Positions 44,288 to 53,037 of a DNA stretch of 64,000 bases are shown one piece after another. Source of the DNA: Desulfohalovibrio reitneri (GTDB lineage Bacteria > Desulfobacterota > Desulfovibrionia > Desulfovibrionales > Desulfovibrionaceae); the NCBI RefSeq assembly GCF_000711295.1, contig NZ_JOMJ01000003.1, forward strand, positions 1,623,501 to 1,687,500, in the 5' to 3' direction. A program made the translations under genes and the position numbers. How positions within the stretch are numbered: the first letter of the stretch is position 1; every line of letters starts with the position of its first letter. The notes beneath the pieces were generated by a model that saw only the letters and a list, made by a program, of their open reading frames with translations, did no database searches and was not told the origin of the DNA.

Positions 44288-46117
44288 CTACCCGTCCAGC
44301 GCGGCCAGCGGCTCGCGGCGGAAGCGGCGGTCCAGATCCGGGCTTATGCCCTCCAGGCCGTGGCTTCCGCAGGCCCGCGCCAGCCGGGCCAGGACGGGCC
44401 GCCGCCCGTCGTCCTCCGGCAGGGCGGCCAGCGTGTCGGCCACGGCCCGGGTCAGGCAGCCGTATTCCGGCCAGGCGGCCAGCAGCAGGTCGGCGCAGAA
44501 GTCCCACATGGACCAGCGGCCGCCGAACCAGGCCACGCTCTCCGAGACCCAGACCACGTGGTGCACATGCAAAGTGCGCTCCATAACGCGCAGGCAATCC
44601 AGATACTCTTCCACGTCGCCCGAGGCGGCCAGGGGGTACAGTCCGGCGATCTGGTCATGGGCGAAAAGGTGCATGGAGCGGGACAGGTCGCGGGCCGCCT
44701 CGGCGCGGTCGCCGGAGTCGGCCTGGGCCACGGAGCGGGCCGCGGGGTCGAAGCGCACAGCGTGGAAGGCGCGGGCATCGCCATGCAACAGGGCGCGCTT
44801 TTCCTCGGCCAGCTGGTGGACCAGGGAGCCGCAGCGGTGCGCCGAGGCGCGGCTGTAATGCTCCAGGGCCTCGCGCTGAAGCCCGCAGGCGTCGTGCAGC
44901 AGCCCCAGCTCCAGTTCGTCCGGCTCGCCCCGGCGGCACCCCCGCCCGGCCAAGTCGGCGTAGTCCTCCGTCACCTGGCGCAGGGTGCGGGGGAAGTTGG
45001 CCTCCTCCACGATGCGGGCGCGGTTGGCCCGGCCCATCTCCTCCCGATGCTTGCGCGGCAGGTCCAGCACCTCGTCGAGGGTCTCCACCAGCCCGTCCAG
45101 GTCGCGCGGCGGGGCCACGAAGCCGTTCACCCCGGGCCGCGCCCAGTACTCCACGCTGGAGGAGGCGGCCACCACCGGGATGGCCCCACAGGCCATGGCC
45201 TCCAGCACGGTGGCCGGGTTGTTGTCGTTACAGTGCGGGGAGGTCACCGCGTCGGCCAGCTGGTACAGCCCGGCCAGCCGGGAGGCGTCCCGCACCGGCT
45301 CCAGAATGGTCAGCCGGGAGGCGATCTCCGGGTCGTTCAGCAGCGGCTCCAGGTAGCGGGTCTCGGGCGGCAGCACATGCCCGGTGAGCAGGCAGCGGGT
45401 TTCGCGGCGCAGGCGCGGCAGGGCCCGCAGCACCATGTCCACGTTGGCTGGCAGGCTGGGCGTGCGCGGGCAGAAGATTACCCGCTCGTCCGGGGCGATG
45501 CCCAGCTCCGCGCGCAGGCCGTCCAGCCCGGCGGAGTCCAGGCGCGGGGCGAATACCTCCGGGTCCAGCCCCCAGGAATGGAAGCGGGCGCGGCCCGCGT
45601 CCATGCCCCGGTCAAGCCACTGGTCCATGATGACTTTGGAGGAAAACGAGACCGCCTCGGCGGCCGGGCCGTTGAACAACCCTTCCAGAACGCCCCGGTG
45701 CCACAGGGGAGAGACCGGGTCGCGGGAGTAAACGAAGTCCCAGATGCTGGCAATTCTCGGCGTGGTGCGGCAGAACATGCCCAGCACGGCCGGAAAATGG
45801 GTGGAGTGGATGTGCAATACGTCCGCGCCGAAGGCGGCCAGCTTTTCCTCCACCCAGGCCACGGCCTCCAGTGGGCGGGAGCGCAGGCCGGAAGGCAGCA
45901 GCTCCACCCGGAAGGGCAGGTCGGCGCCGCGCAGGTGGGGCGGCACGGCGTCCGTGAGGACAAGCTGCTCCAGCCCCAGGCCAGCGAAGCCCATGGCCCG
46001 GCGGGACAGGTGGCTGGAGGCCAGCCAGCCGATGTGGGCCACGCGCTGGGCGTTCCCCCCGGCCGTGGCGGGGCCTTGCGGGGCGGTGTCCTGGCTGGTT
46101 GGGCGCGGTGTTTGCAT
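44288..46117 (-). CDS. Glycosyltransferase, group 1, with C-terminal helical extension
   Basis: The 609-residue protein has a GT-B core: VLHIHSTHFPAVLG in the N-terminal half, and in the donor half VIFCPRTPSLPANVDMVLRA, SPHCNDNNPATVLEAMACG and GVNGFVAPPRDLDGLVETL. About 200 residues beyond the core form helices with TPR-like composition (GLLHDACGLQREALEHYSRA). It is the first gene of the minus seven-gene block and is divergent from a GT2 gene. The ribosome site is weak; a GTG 25 codons later is the alternative start. The 294 nt between the two divergent genes show no clear promoter motif by eye. Confidence 0.8.
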   Translation of the reverse strand: MQTPRPTSQDTAPQGPATAGGNAQRVAHIGWLASSHLSRRAMGFAGLGLEQLVLTDAVPPHLRGADLPFRVELLPSGLRSRPLEAVAWVEEKLAAFGADVLHIHSTHFPAVLGMFCRTTPRIASIWDFVYSRDPVSPLWHRGVLEGLFNGPAAEAVSFSSKVIMDQWLDRGMDAGRARFHSWGLDPEVFAPRLDSAGLDGLRAELGIAPDERVIFCPRTPSLPANVDMVLRALPRLRRETRCLLTGHVLPPETRYLEPLLNDPEIASRLTILEPVRDASRLAGLYQLADAVTSPHCNDNNPATVLEAMACGAIPVVAASSSVEYWARPGVNGFVAPPRDLDGLVETLDEVLDLPRKHREEMGRANRARIVEEANFPRTLRQVTEDYADLAGRGCRRGEPDELELGLLHDACGLQREALEHYSRASAHRCGSLVHQLAEEKRALLHGDARAFHAVRFDPAARSVAQADSGDRAEAARDLSRSMHLFAHDQIAGLYPLAASGDVEEYLDCLRVMERTLHVHHVVWVSESVAWFGGRWSMWDFCADLLLAAWPEYGCLTRAVADTLAALPEDDGRRPVLARLARACGSHGLEGISPDLDRRFRREPLAALDG

Positions 46118-46411
46118 GGGAAAATCAGCTGGGTTGTATTGGCTGGCTGGGCGGCCGCGCCACTGGCGGCAGACTGCCCCAAAACCGTTCACCGAGTAAA
46201 GGAAGTATCGGTTGCGGCCGATAAACGCTTTAGGGCATTGCCCCGGACCAACCCCCGACCGGCCGGAATCCACCGGCGACGCGAGACGAACGGGCAAAGA
46301 GCAGAAAGGCGGAAAACCGTTCATGCGGCGAACAAAACGCACCCAACCACACCCGCCACCTGCGGCCTCGCGTCGGCGGGCCGACGAATTGCAGCCCACG
46401 GGAGCCGCTCC

Positions 46412-47407
46412 ATGCCCCTGGTGAGCGTCATAATGCCGACATACAACCAAGTGGAGTACATCGCCGCCTCGGTGGACTCGGTGCTGGCCCAGAGCGTGGA
46501 CGACCTGGAGCTTGTCATCGTCAACGACGGCTCCACCGACGCCACCCCCGCCTATCTGGACGGCCTGGCCGACCCCCGCGTGCGAGTGCTGCACCAGAAG
46601 AACCAGGGGGCCTCGGCGGCCATGACCGCGGGCTTCGCCGTGGCCGAAGGACGCTTTCTGACCTGGCTGGCCTCGGACAACCTGTTCCGGCCGGAGTTTC
46701 TGGCCCGTTGCCTAAAGGCCCTGGAAAACCGGCCGGACGCGGGCCTGGCCTACACGGATTTCGCCAACCTGGACGCGGCCGGGAACCTTCTGGACGTGGT
46801 GCGGCTGGAACCCTACTACCCCGGCCTGTTGCTGGTGAACCCCGGCGCGGTGGGCGTGGGCTTCCTCTACCGCCGCGAGGTGTACGAGCGGCTGGGCGCG
46901 TACCGCGACCTGGTCTGCAACGATTTGGACTACTGGCTGCGGGCCGCCCGTGAATGGGATTTCACACACGTCCCCGAGGTGCTGGCCGAGAACCGCAAGC
47001 ACGGAGCCATGCAGACGGTGCTTCGCCGGGAAGAGCTGGCGGAGCAGGTGCGTGAGCGGCTGGCCGGGGAAATGGCCGCCGCCCCCCGCGCCGACCCCTG
47101 CCTCATGGACCGCCTGACAGCCCTGCGTCGGGCGGCGGAGCAGCTGGGCCGCGCGGCTGCGTTGCGCCTGCCCCCGGGCACGGAGGCCGTGGCTGTGAAA
47201 AAGGATTCACCCCACGCCGGAGTAGCGGCCGAGGCCCTGCGCATGGCGGGCTACCGCGTGCGGCTTGTGGAAGATGAGGCGGCGCCTGAAAACGGCGAAA
47301 TCATCCTGGCGCTGGATTTCGAGACCTGGGCGCGGCTGCGGGAGCGCGGCCTGCCCGTGGCGCGGCTGGACTGCGACCACGCCCCCCTGACCGGGGCGGA
47401 CTTCTGA
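46412..47407 (+). CDS. Family-2 glycosyltransferase
   Basis: The 331-residue protein starts as a standard GT2 enzyme: PLVSVIMPTYNQVEYIAASV, VIVNDGSTDATPAYL, KNQGASAAMTAGFAVAEGRF and the acidic site LTWLASDNLFRP. The GT2 part ends about residue 200, followed by a small alpha/beta unit (AVAVKKDSPHAGVAAEALR) that I cannot assign. GGAG lies 8 nt before the ATG. It heads the plus four-gene block that ends the island, and its stop is 44 nt before the epimerase. The donor is unknown. Confidence 0.87.
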   Translation: MPLVSVIMPTYNQVEYIAASVDSVLAQSVDDLELVIVNDGSTDATPAYLDGLADPRVRVLHQKNQGASAAMTAGFAVAEGRFLTWLASDNLFRPEFLARCLKALENRPDAGLAYTDFANLDAAGNLLDVVRLEPYYPGLLLVNPGAVGVGFLYRREVYERLGAYRDLVCNDLDYWLRAAREWDFTHVPEVLAENRKHGAMQTVLRREELAEQVRERLAGEMAAAPRADPCLMDRLTALRRAAEQLGRAAALRLPPGTEAVAVKKDSPHAGVAAEALRMAGYRVRLVEDEAAPENGEIILALDFETWARLRERGLPVARLDCDHAPLTGADF

Positions 47408-47451
47408 TGACCGGCCAACCGCCGCCCGGGCGCGGCGAGCAAGGAGGCGGA

Positions 47452-48432
47452 ATGCGGATTCTCGTGACAGGCGGGCTGGGCACCGTGGGCGGCGGCATCG
47501 TCAAGGAGATGCGGCGGCGCGGCCACGAGGTCTGGTCCCTGGATCTCTCCCACCAGCACGACCAGCTGGCCTTTTCCCTGCGCAACGACATGGAGTCCCC
47601 GCGCTACGTGCGTTGCGACATCGCCGAATTCCGCCAGCTGGAGCGGGTTTTCGAGTCCTGCGGTCCCTTCGACTACGTCTACAACTGCGCCGCGGAGTTC
47701 GGCCGCTGGAACGGCGAGGACTACTATGAGCAACTCTGGCGCACCAACGCCGTGGGCACCAAGAACGTCATCCGCCTGCAGGAGCGGCTGGGCTTTCGGC
47801 TCATCCACTTCTCCTCCTCCGAGGTCTACGGCGACTGGCCGGGGCTGATGGTGGAGACCGTGCCGGACGAGTACGCCATCCGGCAGATGAACGACTACGC
47901 CATGACCAAATGGGCCAACGAGATGCAGGTCCGCAATTCCATGGAGATGTTCGGCACCGAGAGCGTGGTCATCCGCCTCTTCAACACCTACGGTCCGGGC
48001 GAATTCTACGCCCCCTACCGCTCGGTGAACTGCCGCTTCATTTACTGCGCCCTGCACGGCCTGCCCTGGGTGGTCTACCGGGGCCACCAGCGCACCTCCA
48101 CCTACCTGCCGGACACGGTCAACTCCCTGTGCAACATCCCGGACAACTTCAAGCCGGGCGAGGTGTACAACATCGGCGGCGACGCCATGCACACCATCGA
48201 GGAGTTGTCCGACGCCGTGCTGGAGGCCACCGGGGCGGACCCCGCCCTGGTCTCCTACAAGGACTCGGAAATCCTCACCACCAAGGTCAAGAAGCTGGAT
48301 CCCACCAAGTGCGTGCGCGACCTGGGCCACGCCAACTCCTATTCCCTGCGCGAGGGCATCCGCCTGACCGCCGAATGGATGGCCGGAGTGTACGGCGTGA
48401 CCCTGCCGGACCAAGCCACGGCCGGGGCGTGA
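47452..48432 (+). CDS. NAD-dependent nucleotide-sugar epimerase
   Basis: The 326-residue extended SDR has the glycine motif RILVTGGLGTVGGGIVKEM, an HFSSSEVYGDW strand, and Tyr-x3-Lys in NDYAMTKWANE, with LFNTYGPGEFYAPYRSV after. It is a different paralog from the epimerase of the minus block. AAGGAGG is upstream of the ATG; the 15 upstream in-frame codons are not needed. It precedes WecB by 11 nt, so the two enzymes probably act on the same UDP-sugar. Whether it is a 4-epimerase or reduces a keto sugar cannot be told. Confidence 0.86.
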   Translation: MRILVTGGLGTVGGGIVKEMRRRGHEVWSLDLSHQHDQLAFSLRNDMESPRYVRCDIAEFRQLERVFESCGPFDYVYNCAAEFGRWNGEDYYEQLWRTNAVGTKNVIRLQERLGFRLIHFSSSEVYGDWPGLMVETVPDEYAIRQMNDYAMTKWANEMQVRNSMEMFGTESVVIRLFNTYGPGEFYAPYRSVNCRFIYCALHGLPWVVYRGHQRTSTYLPDTVNSLCNIPDNFKPGEVYNIGGDAMHTIEELSDAVLEATGADPALVSYKDSEILTTKVKKLDPTKCVRDLGHANSYSLREGIRLTAEWMAGVYGVTLPDQATAGA

Positions 48433-48443
48433 GGGGAGGCCGG

Positions 48444-49538
48444 ATGCCAACCGTCTGCACCGTGGTCGGGGCCAGGCCCAACTATATGAAGGCAGGGCCG
48501 CTGCACGCCGAGCTGCGCGGGCTGGGGCTGCGGCAGGTGCTGGTGCACACCGGCCAGCATTACGGCGACGCCATGAGCGGCGTCTTCTTCCGCCAACTGG
48601 GCCTGCCCGAGCCGGATCACCACCTGGGCGTGGGCTCCGGCAGCCACGCCGAGACCACCGGCCGGGTGATGGCCGCCTTCGAGCGGGTGCTGCTGGCCGA
48701 CCCGCCCGACCTGGTGGTGGTTGTGGGCGACGTGGACTCCACCCTGGCCGCCGCCCTGACCGCCCGCAAGCTGCACATCCCCGTGGCCCACGTGGAGGCG
48801 GGGCTGCGTTCCTTCGACGAGACCATGCCGGAGGAGATCAACCGCCGCCTGACGGACAGCCTCGCCAACCTGCTCTTCGCCTCGGAGCCCTCGGCCATGG
48901 GCAATCTGCGCCGCGAGGGCGTGGACATGGACCGGGCCCGGCTGACCGGCGACGTGATGCTGGAGAGTCTGGACCGCCACCTGGAATCCATCCGCTGCGC
49001 CTGCGCCGCCCGCGAACACGGGGTGGAGCCGGGGGGCTACGCCCTGTGCACCATCCACCGCCCCCACAACGTGGACACCCCCGAGGCCCTGACGGAAATC
49101 CTCAACCTGCTGGAGATGGTGGAGGGCCCCATCCTCCTGCCCCTGCACCCGCGCACCAAGAACAGGCTGGCGGCCTTCGATCTGGACGGGCGGCTGGCGG
49201 CCATACGCCACGTCCGCCCCGTCGAGCCCCTGCCCTACCTGGGCTTTCTGGACCTCATGCGCTCCTGCCGCCTGCTGCTCTCCGACTCCGGCTCGGTGCA
49301 GGCCGAGGCCTCCTGGTTCGACGCGCCCTGCCTCATCTGCCGCGAGAACACCGAGCGGCCAGTCTACGTGGAGGAAGGCACCACCACCCTGGTGGGCCGC
49401 GACCCGGACAAGCTGGCCGGGGCCCTGCGGGCCGTGGAGGCCGGGACCTACAAGCGCTCCACCCCGCGCGTCCGCGAGCTGGGCCGGGGCGTGGCCCGCT
49501 CCATGGCCGAGGGCGTGGCGGCCTTCCTGGGGCTGTAG
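48444..49538 (+). CDS. wecB: UDP-N-acetylglucosamine 2-epimerase (non-hydrolysing)
   Basis: The 364-residue protein has the family pattern VVGARPNYMKAGPL at the start, LVHTGQHYGDAMSGVFFRQL, the nucleotide-binding HVEAGLRSFDETMPEEINRR, TIHRPHNVDTPEAL, and the C-terminal SDSGSVQAEA with the donor Glu. It interconverts UDP-GlcNAc and UDP-ManNAc in the cytoplasm. In glycan pathways this leads to ManNAc-type sugars or to nonulosonic acid precursors. GGGGAGG precedes the ATG. A hydrolysing NeuC-type epimerase is also related, but the N-terminal motif fits WecB. It lies between an epimerase and the CgeB-like gene in the last block. Confidence 0.9.
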   Translation: MPTVCTVVGARPNYMKAGPLHAELRGLGLRQVLVHTGQHYGDAMSGVFFRQLGLPEPDHHLGVGSGSHAETTGRVMAAFERVLLADPPDLVVVVGDVDSTLAAALTARKLHIPVAHVEAGLRSFDETMPEEINRRLTDSLANLLFASEPSAMGNLRREGVDMDRARLTGDVMLESLDRHLESIRCACAAREHGVEPGGYALCTIHRPHNVDTPEALTEILNLLEMVEGPILLPLHPRTKNRLAAFDLDGRLAAIRHVRPVEPLPYLGFLDLMRSCRLLLSDSGSVQAEASWFDAPCLICRENTERPVYVEEGTTTLVGRDPDKLAGALRAVEAGTYKRSTPRVRELGRGVARSMAEGVAAFLGL

Positions 49539-49540
49539 CC

Positions 49541-51187
49541 ATGCGCGTCTGCCTCGTCTCCCTGCATTGGCTGCTGAACCCGCTGCGCGAGGCGGGCCAC
49601 GAGGCAATCTGCCTGGACGCCCCGGAGCGGGGCGACCTGCATGTGGCCGAAGCGTTGGAGCGGGAGGGGTTCAAGCCGGACGCCGTGGTGGTCTGCGAGC
49701 ACCTGGGGCGGCGGTTCCTGCCGCGCGGGCTGGACGGGGTGGACTGCCCGGTGGCCTTCTGGGGGCTGGACACCCATCTCAACTTTTTCTGGCAGCGCAG
49801 GCTGGCCCCGCTTTTCGACCTGGTGCTGACCACCCAGCCCTCCTGGGTGGAGCCGCTGCGCCAGGCGGGCTCGCCCCTCGCGGAAAACCTGCCCTGGCTG
49901 GCCTTTTCCCGGCCCTGGCGGCCGTGGGCGGAGCGGACCTCCCTGGCGGCCTTCGTGGGGCGGCTCTCCGCCTACCGCCCGGCCCGTTCGGCCATGGTGG
50001 AGCTGCTGCAAAGCCGCTTCGACCTGGCCACCCACTCCGGCCTGCTGCTGCGCCAAGTGCAGGACGCCTACCTGGATGCCCGGCTGGTGCCCAACGAGAC
50101 CATCGCGGCCGAGGCCAACATGCGCCTCTTCGAGGGCGCGGCCAGCGGCTGCCTGGTCTTTTCCCCGGCCGAGGCGGTGGATCAGGAGCTGTTTTTCGAA
50201 CCGGGCGAGGAGTTCATCCCGTACCATCACGGCCTGGACCTGCTGCACGGCATGGAGTGGGCGCGGGCCAACCCGGACAAGGCCGAGGCCATGGGCCGGG
50301 CCGCCTGGGAGCGTTCCCGCGCCGACCACATGCCCGCCAACCGGGCCGCCCGGCTGGTGGAGCTTCTGGCCGGAACAACCGGCGGCCGCACGCGCGGGGC
50401 CGAGGCGGAGCGGCTGCTCCTGCTGGCCCGCATGGAAATGTGGCGCGGCGGACGGCGGGCGGACGACGCCGCCTCCCTGGCCCGCGAGCTGGCCGCCCGG
50501 CCGGACGACCCGGACTGCGCGGCCGGGCTGCTGTCCGTGCACGCCCTCACGGGGAAGATGGAACGCGGGCTGGCCACTGCCCGGGACGCGGCAGCCTCGG
50601 ATGCCCTCTCCCGCCATCCGGAGTGCGCCCTGGCTGCCTCGGCCCTTTCCCAGCGCGCTGGCGACCCGGCCCTGGCCCGCTTCCTCCTGGAACGGCACCG
50701 GAGGCTGACCGGCCAGCCGCGCGCGGCCCTGCCGCAATCACCGCAGGAACTTTGGACCGCCTGGGCCGGGCTCATGCGCCGCGCCGGGCTCACCCACCGG
50801 CCCGGCTTCGCCTTCGACTCCGCCCGCCACCTGCCCGCCTGCCAGCTGGACTGCCTGGTGCTGGCCAACCAGGAGGACCCCGCCGACCGTGGCGCGGCCA
50901 AACGGCTGGAGGAAGCGCTGCGGCGTGTGCCGGGTTCGGACACCGTGCGTGCGGGGCTGTTGTCCGGCCTCAGCCTGCACCAACCGGACGACTGGCGTAC
51001 GGGAATGGAGCTGGGGCTGGCCAATTTGCGCATTTTCCGGGTGGAGCAAGGGCTGGAGGAACTGGCCCTGGCCCGCGACACCGCCCGCGAGGCGGGGCGC
51101 GACGGAGCCTTTGCCAGCCGCCTGCGCGCAGCCGATCCCAGCGGCTCCATCCGCCGGGCCCTGACCTTGCTCCAGGCCGGAAGCTGA
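49541..51187 (+). CDS. CgeB-like glycosyltransferase with TPR-like tail
   Basis: The 548-residue protein begins MRVCLVSLHWLLNPLREAG and has CPVAFWGLDTHLNFFWQR, then the donor-site segment ANMRLFEGAASGCLVFSPAEA, as in CgeB-type enzymes. It resembles in outline the CgeB-like gene near 16.6 kb but is longer, with about 230 helical residues after the catalytic part (ARSLAREL-type repeats and RFLLERHRRLTGQP). It starts 2 nt after the wecB stop. The tail could bind partner enzymes. It closes the island; a terminator-like hairpin lies beyond its stop. Confidence 0.78.
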   Translation: MRVCLVSLHWLLNPLREAGHEAICLDAPERGDLHVAEALEREGFKPDAVVVCEHLGRRFLPRGLDGVDCPVAFWGLDTHLNFFWQRRLAPLFDLVLTTQPSWVEPLRQAGSPLAENLPWLAFSRPWRPWAERTSLAAFVGRLSAYRPARSAMVELLQSRFDLATHSGLLLRQVQDAYLDARLVPNETIAAEANMRLFEGAASGCLVFSPAEAVDQELFFEPGEEFIPYHHGLDLLHGMEWARANPDKAEAMGRAAWERSRADHMPANRAARLVELLAGTTGGRTRGAEAERLLLLARMEMWRGGRRADDAASLARELAARPDDPDCAAGLLSVHALTGKMERGLATARDAAASDALSRHPECALAASALSQRAGDPALARFLLERHRRLTGQPRAALPQSPQELWTAWAGLMRRAGLTHRPGFAFDSARHLPACQLDCLVLANQEDPADRGAAKRLEEALRRVPGSDTVRAGLLSGLSLHQPDDWRTGMELGLANLRIFRVEQGLEELALARDTAREAGRDGAFASRLRAADPSGSIRRALTLLQAGS

Positions 51188-51201
51188 CGGCCTCCATCCA
51201 A

Positions 51202-51240
51202 ATACAAAACAAGGCCCCCGGCGCGTGAACGCCGGGGGGC
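51202..51240 (-). terminator. Terminator downstream of the lipoprotein gene
   Basis: GCCCCCGGCG (51214-51223) pairs with CGCCGGGGGGC (51230-51240). On the minus strand the stem is followed by TTGTTTTG, the T-rich tail expected for the lipoprotein transcript. It could also fold at the end of the glycan block transcript arriving from the other side. Confidence 0.7.
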
Positions 51241-51268
51241 ATGCTGTCGTCCGGTGGGACGCGGGGGG

Positions 51269-51796
51269 TCAACTCGCCCCCTCGTCCTCCCAGTCGAAAT
51301 CGTCCGGTTCGATGTAGCCGGTGTTCTCCGCGGCCACCTCCTGGGGCGACATCGCCCAGTACGGCATGCCGTCGGAAGTGCGGCGGACCTTGATGAATTC
51401 CTTCTGGCTCTTCTTGAGCTTGGTGGCGATGAGCACGTCCTCGCCGCCAATGTAGGCCCAGCAGCCGTAGGCCTTGATCTTCTGGCCCGGCATGGGGTCC
51501 AGCTGCTCCAGGGCCTCGCGCACGTAGTCCTCGGGCCCGAAGATGACCTTAACCGGCTCGCCGTCGGTGCGGTCCTCCATGATCAGGCCCATGCCCCGGG
51601 ACATGCCCTCCATGGGAGTGACCTCGATGTACTCCTGGAAATAGCCCTTGATCTTGTCGAACTCGGCCGGGTCGTACATGGAGTCGAACTCGCTCCCCTT
51701 TTCCCAGCCGACCTTCCCGCCGGGGCCGGTGTCCCCGCCGCCACAGGCGGCCAACGTCAGGGTCAGGCAGGCGAACAGGAGAAGCAGGCGGCGCAT
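51269..51796 (-). CDS. Lipoprotein of unknown function
   Basis: The 175-residue product begins MRRLLLLFACLTLTLAACGGG, a type II signal peptide with lipobox LAAC (Cys 18), so it should be a membrane-bound lipoprotein. The mature part contains YDPAEFDKIKGYFQEYIEVT, VKVIFGPEDYVREAL and an acidic C-terminus (DDFDWEDEG). GAGG precedes the chosen ATG by 5 nt; an upstream in-frame extension of 33 residues lacks a signal and is rejected. It is monocistronic and ends in its own terminator. No known domain is recognised. Confidence 0.7.
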   Translation of the reverse strand: MRRLLLLFACLTLTLAACGGGDTGPGGKVGWEKGSEFDSMYDPAEFDKIKGYFQEYIEVTPMEGMSRGMGLIMEDRTDGEPVKVIFGPEDYVREALEQLDPMPGQKIKAYGCWAYIGGEDVLIATKLKKSQKEFIKVRRTSDGMPYWAMSPQEVAAENTGYIEPDDFDWEDEGAS

Positions 51797-51895
51797 GGAT
51801 ACCTCGCTTGGTTTGCTTAGTGCGGATTCACACATGAGGATAAGGTTTTTCCGCGCCAGTGCAAGCGGCCTGGCGGATTTCCGCAGGCCGCGCAC

Positions 51896-51931
51896 GAAAA
51901 GACCCCGGAACCCAAGAGGGATTCCGGGGTC
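51896..51931 (-). terminator. Terminator downstream of the 60-residue gene
   Basis: GACCCCGGAA (51901-51910) and TTCCGGGGTC (51922-51931) form a perfect 10-bp stem, followed on the minus strand by TTTTC. It lies 18 nt past the stop of the small gene. Confidence 0.8.
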
Positions 51932-51948
51932 GCGTGGCGCTGGACGGC

Positions 51949-52131
51949 CTAGAGGGCTTCGCTGCAGATGCGGCGAACTGCCAGATTGGCCTCCCCCTCT
52001 TCAAGTTCCGGGCATGTCATCTCCAGCAGGCGGCGAACGAGCGCCTCCTCGTCGACCGCGTCGGAACGGTTGATCTGGGTCTGCACGGACTCGGGCGCGG
52101 GCTGCTTCTTGTGCTTCCTGGCCATGGCCAT
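51949..52131 (-). CDS. Small basic-acidic protein of unknown function
   Basis: A 60-residue protein starting MAMARKHKKQPAPESVQTQ, with a Lys/Arg-rich N-terminus and an acidic helical C-terminus (LVRRLLEMTCPELEEGEANL). GGAGG lies 7 nt before the ATG. It has its own terminator, which supports a real gene. The pattern of a basic tail plus helix resembles small regulators of the FlgM kind only loosely, and I do not claim that. One Cys is present. Located between the lipoprotein gene and a divergent membrane protein; the space upstream (222 nt) contains no other recognised feature. Confidence 0.6.
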   Translation of the reverse strand: MAMARKHKKQPAPESVQTQINRSDAVDEEALVRRLLEMTCPELEEGEANLAVRRICSEAL

Positions 52132-52353
52132 GTCGGTACCTCCGTTGTCGGGGCCTTCCCGGGTTGTTCTCATAAAACGAAAACCGGATTACAGCCTTGC
52201 CGTGACGAACCCGTTACCCCGGACGAACGGGGCGGTGACGTCTCGCGCGCCCATGGCGGGGCTGTACTTTCCGGCCGCCATTTGCGACAACCAGCCACCG
52301 CGAAGACGGGTTCTCGATTCTCATCCTAAACACATTTCTGCTGAGAAAACCAG

Positions 52354-53037
52354 ATGCGGAAGATTATAATTGGCTTCCTGCTCCTGCTGGTGGCCCTGCC
52401 TCTGGCCCTGGACTGGGCCGTGGACCGGTGGACCGCCGACCGCGTGGAGGACTTCTGCTCCCATGTCCTGCTGGCCGACATCTCGGTGGGCCGGGCGGAC
52501 GTGAGCCTGTTGAAGCGGGAGGCCGTGCTTTTGGACGTGGACGTGGACGCGCCCGGAGGCGGGAAAGCCCTGCGCCTGCCCCGCGTGGAAGCGGCGTTCG
52601 ACCGGGCAAGCCTGGTGCGCCGGGGGCCTATGGTGCTGCGGGAGATTTTCCTGGAGCAACCGGCCGTCGTCCTGGACCATGGCCGGGCGCGCGGCCTTCG
52701 CGACCTGCTGCGCAACGCCTCCGCCGCGTCGAAGCTGCGCCGCCATTTGAACCTGGAGGGCGAAAGCCGTTTGCGCGTCGAGGCGGTCTACCTGGGCGCG
52801 GGCGAATTGCTGGCTTCCGGCAACGCCACCCTGGAGACACGCCCCAGGGCCGTGCAGCCGCCCCCCGACCGCCGCGACATGCGGCCCGTGGAACTGCTGC
52901 GGCTGGTACTGGCCGAACTCGACCGGGCCGCCGGTTTGGCCTTGGCGGAAGAGGCCCCCGAGTCCCCCAAGGAGAAGGCCGACCCTGCCCAGCCCCCTCC
53001 GGAAGGCGGCCAATCCACAGCCCCGGACCAGGAATAA
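52354..53037 (+). CDS. Membrane-anchored AsmA/DUF748-like protein
   Basis: The 227-residue protein has an N-terminal membrane anchor (MRKIIIGFLLLLVALPLALD) and then ISVGRADVSLLKREAVLLDV and RVEAAFDRASLVRRGPMVLR, the strand pattern of AsmA or DUF748-like proteins of the periplasmic face. It is far shorter than typical AsmA. The C-terminus is proline-rich and low in order (APESPKEKADPAQPPPEGG). No catalytic motif is present. The ribosome site is weak. It is the only gene of its unit; a 482-nt space follows before nrdG. Lipid or envelope transport is a family-based guess. Confidence 0.6.
   Translation: MRKIIIGFLLLLVALPLALDWAVDRWTADRVEDFCSHVLLADISVGRADVSLLKREAVLLDVDVDAPGGGKALRLPRVEAAFDRASLVRRGPMVLREIFLEQPAVVLDHGRARGLRDLLRNASAASKLRRHLNLEGESRLRVEAVYLGAGELLASGNATLETRPRAVQPPPDRRDMRPVELLRLVLAELDRAAGLALAEEAPESPKEKADPAQPPPEGGQSTAPDQE

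Noticed and set aside
46118-46411. Small coding frame in the divergent glycosyltransferase gap
   Set aside because: Open frames here (for example 46212-46424) have no ribosome site and overlap the GT2 start; the space more likely holds two promoters.
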